Below, one piece after another: positions 59,195 to 64,000 of a stretch of 64,000 bases of DNA. Location of the stretch: contig QNQO01002038.1 in assembly GCA_003290165.1 (NCBI GenBank), forward strand, positions 102,525 to 166,524, written 5' to 3'. Made by a program: the position numbers and the translations under genes. The DNA comes from Berberis thunbergii (Eukaryota; Streptophyta; Magnoliopsida; Ranunculales; Berberidaceae). Within the stretch, counting starts at the first letter, position 1. Every line of letters begins with the position of its first letter. The notes under the pieces were generated by a model that did no database searches, was not told the DNA's origin, and saw only the letters and a list, made by a program, of their open reading frames with translations.

Positions 59195-62100
59195 ATGATT
59201 GCTTTATTGGTTCTCATTACATTGTGTTGCATGGGTTCAGCCCCTTTCCTTGTTATGCCAGCCAACTTTACAAATGTTGTTACAACTGAAGAAGCTAGTG
59301 TTCTACTCAAATGGAAAGCCAGTCTTCACAATAATTCTCATCTCCTCTCTTCATGGAATTCTTCCTCCAACACTAATGCATGCACTTGGCTCGGGGTTTC
59401 TTGCAACAAGAATCATAAAGTGGTTGATTTATCTCTGCCAAACTTGGGTTTGGTGGGTACTCTTCATGCTTTTGACTTCTCATTTCTTCCATACCTCCTC
59501 CACTTAAATCTCAGCCATAACACCCTTTTCGGGACTATTCCAATTCATATTGGTAATCTTTCTCGACTTAATATTCTCGATCTTTCATCCAATCATTTTT
59601 TAGGAGAAATTCCTTCTGAAATAGGAAATCTCAAATCTCTTGTGAACTTGAACTTGTCTACCAATAATCTCACTGGTTCGATCCCCCCATCTCTTGGTAA
59701 TTTGACTAATCTGACCACTCTATACCTTGACACCAATGCACTTTCTGGCCGCATTCCTTCAGAAATAGGAAATCTCAGATCTCTTGTGGACTTGGAGTTG
59801 TCTACCAATAATTTCACTGGTTCGATCCCCCATCTCTTGGTAATTTGACTAATCTGACCACTCTATACCTTTACACCAATGCACTTTCTGGATGCATTCC
59901 TTCAGAAATAGGAAATCTCATATCTCTTGTGGATTTGGAGCTGGGTATTAATAATCTCACTGGTTCGATCCCCCCATCTCTTGGTAATTTGACTAAACTG
60001 ACCACTCTATACCTTCACACCAATGCACTTTCTGGCCGCATTCCTTCAGAAATAGGAAATCTTAGATCTCTTGTGGATTTGGAGCTGGGTATTAATAATC
60101 TCACGGGTTCGATCCCCCCATCTCTTGGTAATTTGACTAAACTGACCACTCTATACCTTCACACCAATGCACTTTCTGGCCACATTCCTTCAGAAATAGG
60201 AAATCTCAGATCTCTTGTGGGCTTGGAGTTGTCTATCAATAATCTCATCGGTTCGATCCCCCCATCTCTTGGTAATTTGACTAAACTGACCACTCTATAC
60301 CTTTACACCAATGCACTTTCTGGCCACGTTCCTTTAGAATTTGGAAAGCTCAAGTCTCTGGTGCACTTAGAATTGAGTGAAAACAATCTCACTGGTTCAA
60401 TTCCTCAAGAAATAGGCAACCTGACAAATTTGTCTGATCTGCAACTGTATCAGAACAAGTTCACTGGTGACTTATCACAACATGTATTGTGCAACGGTGG
60501 GTCACTCGTATACTTCTCAGCACATCAGAACCAACTTACAAGTCTAGTCTTTGAAGGCTTGACAAATTGCAGAAGCTTAAAAAGAATTCGCCTGGATGAG
60601 AATAAACTCTTTGGAGATATATCACAATTCCTGATTAGTGATTATCACAATGTGGAATACATTGATTTGAGTCATAACCAATTGCATGGGGAGCTTCCAC
60701 GAAATTGGGGGCGGTGGCATCGGCTATCAAGCGTGAAACTCTCTAACAATGAATTTACTAGCGGCCTAGCTGGTATGTTTGCTGAGTTAACTAGACTACA
60801 ATTGCTCGACCTTTCCTCAAATCATTTACAAGTAACAATACCGAAAGAAGTCGGGAAGATGATCTCTTTGTTTAAGTTGAATTTGAGTCATAATCGATTG
60901 CATGGTCTGATTCCGCCTGAGATGGGGATGTTGTCCAGTCTTGAAGGTCTTGATCTTTCTTCTAATGAAATGAGTGGCCCCATACCCAATCAAATAGGGA
61001 GTTGTTCTAAATTGCTACACTTAGATTTCAGTAGAAACCAATTCAATGAGAGCATTCCGCCACAATTGGGTAAGTTATCTTCCTTACAAATACTACTTGA
61101 TCTCAGCCAAACACAGTTAACGGAGAGATACCACAAGAATTGAGCCAGCTGAAAAACTTGGAGAAGTTGAATCTTTCACATAATAAGTTATCTGGTCAAA
61201 TTCCTTCATCTTTTAGTGAGATGATCAGTTTGGAATTCGTTGATGTTTCTTACAATGACTTGGAGGGCCCTCTCCCAGATAACAAGCTTTTCAGAAAACC
61301 TCCGTAGATGCTTTCAAAAATAACAAAGCCTTGTGTGGTGGCATCAAAGGCTTGAAACCTTGTCAGTTCTTAGTAGCAACCAACACAGATTGTACAAATA
61401 ATAGGAAGATCGGAATCGTGGTTATTGCCATTTTTTCGTTCTTGGGAACACTTTTTCTTGTATTTTCTCTTGTCGGATTTTTTTTATTTGAATCGTCATT
61501 GGAAGTTAAAAGAGAAGAATGGATCGCAAAGTGAAGTACCCATAAATTTGTTGTGTGTGGAATTATGATGGGAAAATGGTATATGATGACATCATTGCAG
61601 CGACAGATGACTTCGACTCCAAGTACTGTATTGGCAGTGGAGGATATGGAAATGTTTATAAAGCAGAACTATCCTCAGGTCAAGTAGTGGCTGTAAAGAA
61701 ACTGCACCCTATAGAAGATAGTGATTTGGTTGATTGAGATCATTCCAAAATGAGATGCATGTATTAGCAGAAGTTCGACACCGGAACATTGTGAAGTTGT
61801 ACGGGTTATGTTCACATGTTCGACACTCATTTTTGATTTATGAGTATTTGGAGATGGGGAGTCTAGCTAAGATATTGACTGATGATGAAGCTGCACAGAA
61901 GATGGATTGGTCCAAAAGAACAAATGTTGTCAAATGTGTAGCGCGTGCCTTATCGTTTCTACACCATCATTGCTCGCCACCGATTGTTTCATCGAGACTT
62001 GTCCAGTAACAATGTTTTGTTGAATTCAGAGTATGAGGCATTTGTTTCAGATTTTGGTATTGCAAGAATTCTAAAGCCGGACTCATCTAATTGGACGACA

Positions 62101-62710
62101 CTTGCAGGAAGTATGGATATCTAGCCCCAGGTAACATCATATATTCCATCTCGTCAATTATAAGACTCATTATTTCACTCAACTCCCTCTTCCTTTTTTT
62201 TTTTTATTCCATAGACGTGAATAGTTAGTTAACTATGATATATTCGGTACATTTATGTACAAATTAGAAATGAAGTTGCAGTCATTTTTTGATTAATTAC
62301 TTTTCAGTTTTTATTGGATATAAGAGATTGTTACAAAAATTATATGTACAAGAAACTATTTGAACTACGTACCAAATTTATGACGTCTGACATAAATGCA
62401 AATAACAAAAACAATTTTCTTTCTTGCAGAGCTTGCTTTCACAATGAGGGTGACCGAAAAATGTGACGTATACAGCTTTGGGGTGCTGTCATTGGAAGTG
62501 ATAATGGGAAGACATCATCAGGATCTCATCTCTTCCGTTACATTGGTTCAAAACATTCCCTTGAAGGATATACTAGACCAACGCATTCCACCCGCTGCAG
62601 ATCAAATCCTCGGAGGATGTCATTTTTATTGTACAATTGGCTATTCATGCTTACATGTCAATCCCGAACATCGTCCTACCATGCAAACTATATCTCTGGA
62701 ATTATCATAA
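59195..62710 (+). pseudogene. MIK2-type LRR-RLK gene 5 with many 1-bp indels
   Basis: Signal peptide (MIALLVLITLCCMGSAPFLV), LRRNT ([14 protein letters not shown]), about 26 LRRs, [10 protein letters not shown], membrane helix and kinase, with the intron at 62,131-62,429 and exon 2 at 62,430-62,710. Single-base losses lie near 59,828 (C run), 61,110, 61,284, 61,734, 62,108 and 62,645. Gains lie near 61,480, 61,987 and 62,614, and a 2-bp loss near 61,550. There are few substitutions and no large insertion. The longest open pieces are 59,195-59,848 and 59,845-61,143. It is closest to gene 3 in promoter, signal peptide and 3' flank. It is non-functional as written. The lesion spectrum is also what an unpolished long-read assembly would give. 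Confidence 0.9.
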
Positions 62711-63083
62711 TCTTTTTGAACACCTTTGGGCCATGAAGAGTATGATAGAATAACATTTGGCTAACTACTAGATAAAGTGGTTTGGCATTTGTTCGGTGGT
62801 GCTGCAAGATTTCTAAAGTTGTTGGTAGGGAGGAATTTAGTTTCTTCTTGTTGTATGCATGTATGTGTTAGTTTTTCTTCATAATGAATTTGATGATTAA
62901 ATTCATATTGATCTCTAGTGTTTTTTATCTTATCTTATTTTATTTTCTTTGTTCCACCTTTTCAATGTTTCCCTAGGAGTTGTTTTCTTTTCAACAAAAC
63001 ACGGCATCAAATATCAAAACTTATAATTTATCAATTTCTTGTATGAAATATGATTAGACTTGAATTGAAAAGACAAACATTAA
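62711..63083. other. 3' flank of gene 5
   Basis: Homologous to 32,950-33,320 after gene 3. No gene recognised. Confidence 0.5.
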
Positions 63084-63092
63084 TTACTGAAT

Positions 63093-63200
63093 CAGAATTC
63101 TAGGGAGCGAGGGATGGATGTAACCACCCATCTGCCTCGAGAGGCGTGGAGTTGCTCATCTCGAGGCCCTTGCTCCTTCCCCCGCTCCCTAGAAGGGCTC
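63093..63200. mobile_element. Foldback MITE in the gene 5 flank, 9-bp target duplication
   Basis: CTAGGGAGCGAGGGATGG and an inverted GCTCCCTAG end surround a CTCGAG-containing centre. TTACTGAAT is duplicated at 63,084-63,092 and 63,201-63,209. It is the same insertion as 33,330-33,446 and shorter by an internal deletion. Confidence 0.85.
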
Positions 63201-63209
63201 TTACTGAAT

Positions 63210-64000
63210 ATTGAAAATTTAGCTTAGCCCCTGACTCAGGTTTTTAAATTCTGGAAGGTGACAGTTTTTAAATCTCTCTTTATGCAACAATGACATGTTT
63301 TTTTTTTTTTTTCCAATTCAACCTGAATCTGCTTTATAAACAAAATGAAGTTTAGCTTATTTATGTTATATGATGAGATGAAGTTGTAACATTTATAAAA
63401 TGAAGACAACCTACTTTAAGAATATACCTTGTCTGAAGTAGCAAGACAGAGCTAATATATCATTGAAGGGGGAATTTTGACATAGCTCGTTGTAGTATAT
63501 TCATCTTCATATCAAAGTAAATGAAGCTTCTCATCTTGTAATAGAAAACAATGACACGGTTGCAGATATATAGAATGTATAGAGCACATGAAGCTGCTGC
63601 TTACTTTGATAAAAAAATAAATAAATAAATAAGTAAAAATAACCTTTGCACGATGGGACTTCAACACTAATAAAACAGAGCAAGTTTAAAACTCAAATTT
63701 TAGTCTAAAACAATGGGCATACCCTCCTCTACAATTTCCTTTGCAGTTGGCAGAGTTTAGTCCATTTTAACCAAGCAGCAGTCTTCTGGTACTGAGATAG
63801 TGCTGAGCAGGTTTGGGGCCAATTGGGTTAGCACTTCTAGAGTGGAGCTGCATTATGGAAAGAGCGAAAAGTTGTCATAGAAAGGAGTTTCCCTGGGTAT
63901 CGGGGAATATTATGCTTTCATATTTGTATTAGAGTGACCATACCAAATTTCCAATCAATATTTGCTCCCAATCAAAAGAGAAGAACGTCTTCATGCCTAT
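63210..64000. other. Intergenic, shared with 33.5-34.2 kb
   Basis: Collinear with the gene 3 flank up to the window end (CATAAAATATG-type region not reached). No gene recognised. Confidence 0.4.

Overview
This is a piece of a flowering-plant nuclear genome, most likely a eudicot. It is AT-rich, with plant-type GT-AG introns and a dense mix of plant transposons. The host genes are a tandem cluster of MIK2-type leucine-rich-repeat receptor-like kinases (LRR-RLKs): signal peptide, LRRNT, 24-residue LRRs, one membrane helix, an RD-type Ser/Thr kinase, and one ~0.3 kb intron splitting the APE motif. I cannot name the species.

Layout. 0-2.3 kb: intergenic repeats. 2.26-3.05 kb: a MULE-like element with a 9-bp target duplication. 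2,484-8,564 and 8,565-14,646: two near-identical direct copies of a 6.08-kb segment. The first copy ends inside an LRR-RLK and truncates it (7,882-8,604). The second runs into the longer gene 2 (13,964-17,407). Each copy also holds an older solo N-terminal RLK fragment split by a foldback MITE. 17.9-19.1 kb: a CACTA MITE and a short ~200-bp tandem array. 19.1-28.8 kb: a transposon nest. Two CACTA-type elements of one family in opposite orientation (19,076-21,445 and 26,458-28,845) flank a 4.48-kb CACTA-type element (21,716-26,192). That element carries minus-strand fragments of four unrelated host genes: RuvB-like 1, an O-fucosyltransferase, TAF12 and a GYF-domain (EXA1-type) protein. The nest separates the TATA box of RLK gene 3 from its start codon and also interrupts its first exon. 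28.8-33 kb: the rest of gene 3, with many stops. 34-36.6 kb: an LTR remnant, a scar where an RLK copy appears to have been deleted, and a PPR fragment. 36.6-42.9 kb: a ~6-kb tandem array interrupted by a SINE. 43-44.3 kb: a separate ~330-bp tandem repeat. 49.6-54.6 kb: RLK gene 4, whose LRR domain has grown to about 47 repeats. 56.6-58.9 kb: a third copy of the ~200-bp array. 59.2-62.7 kb: RLK gene 5, carrying many 1-bp indels.

How the parts fit. The repeating unit of the cluster is roughly [~200-bp array - promoter with TATA box ~85 bp before the ATG - LRR-RLK - shared 3' flank]. It has been copied, deleted, converted and broken by transposons. MIK2-type receptors are cell-surface receptors for peptide signals in immunity and growth. 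Copies here with an intact ectodomain frame but a broken kinase frame could at most make receptor-like proteins without a kinase. No copy reads through without a lesion as given. Many lesions are single-base indels in short homopolymers, so some may be assembly errors.
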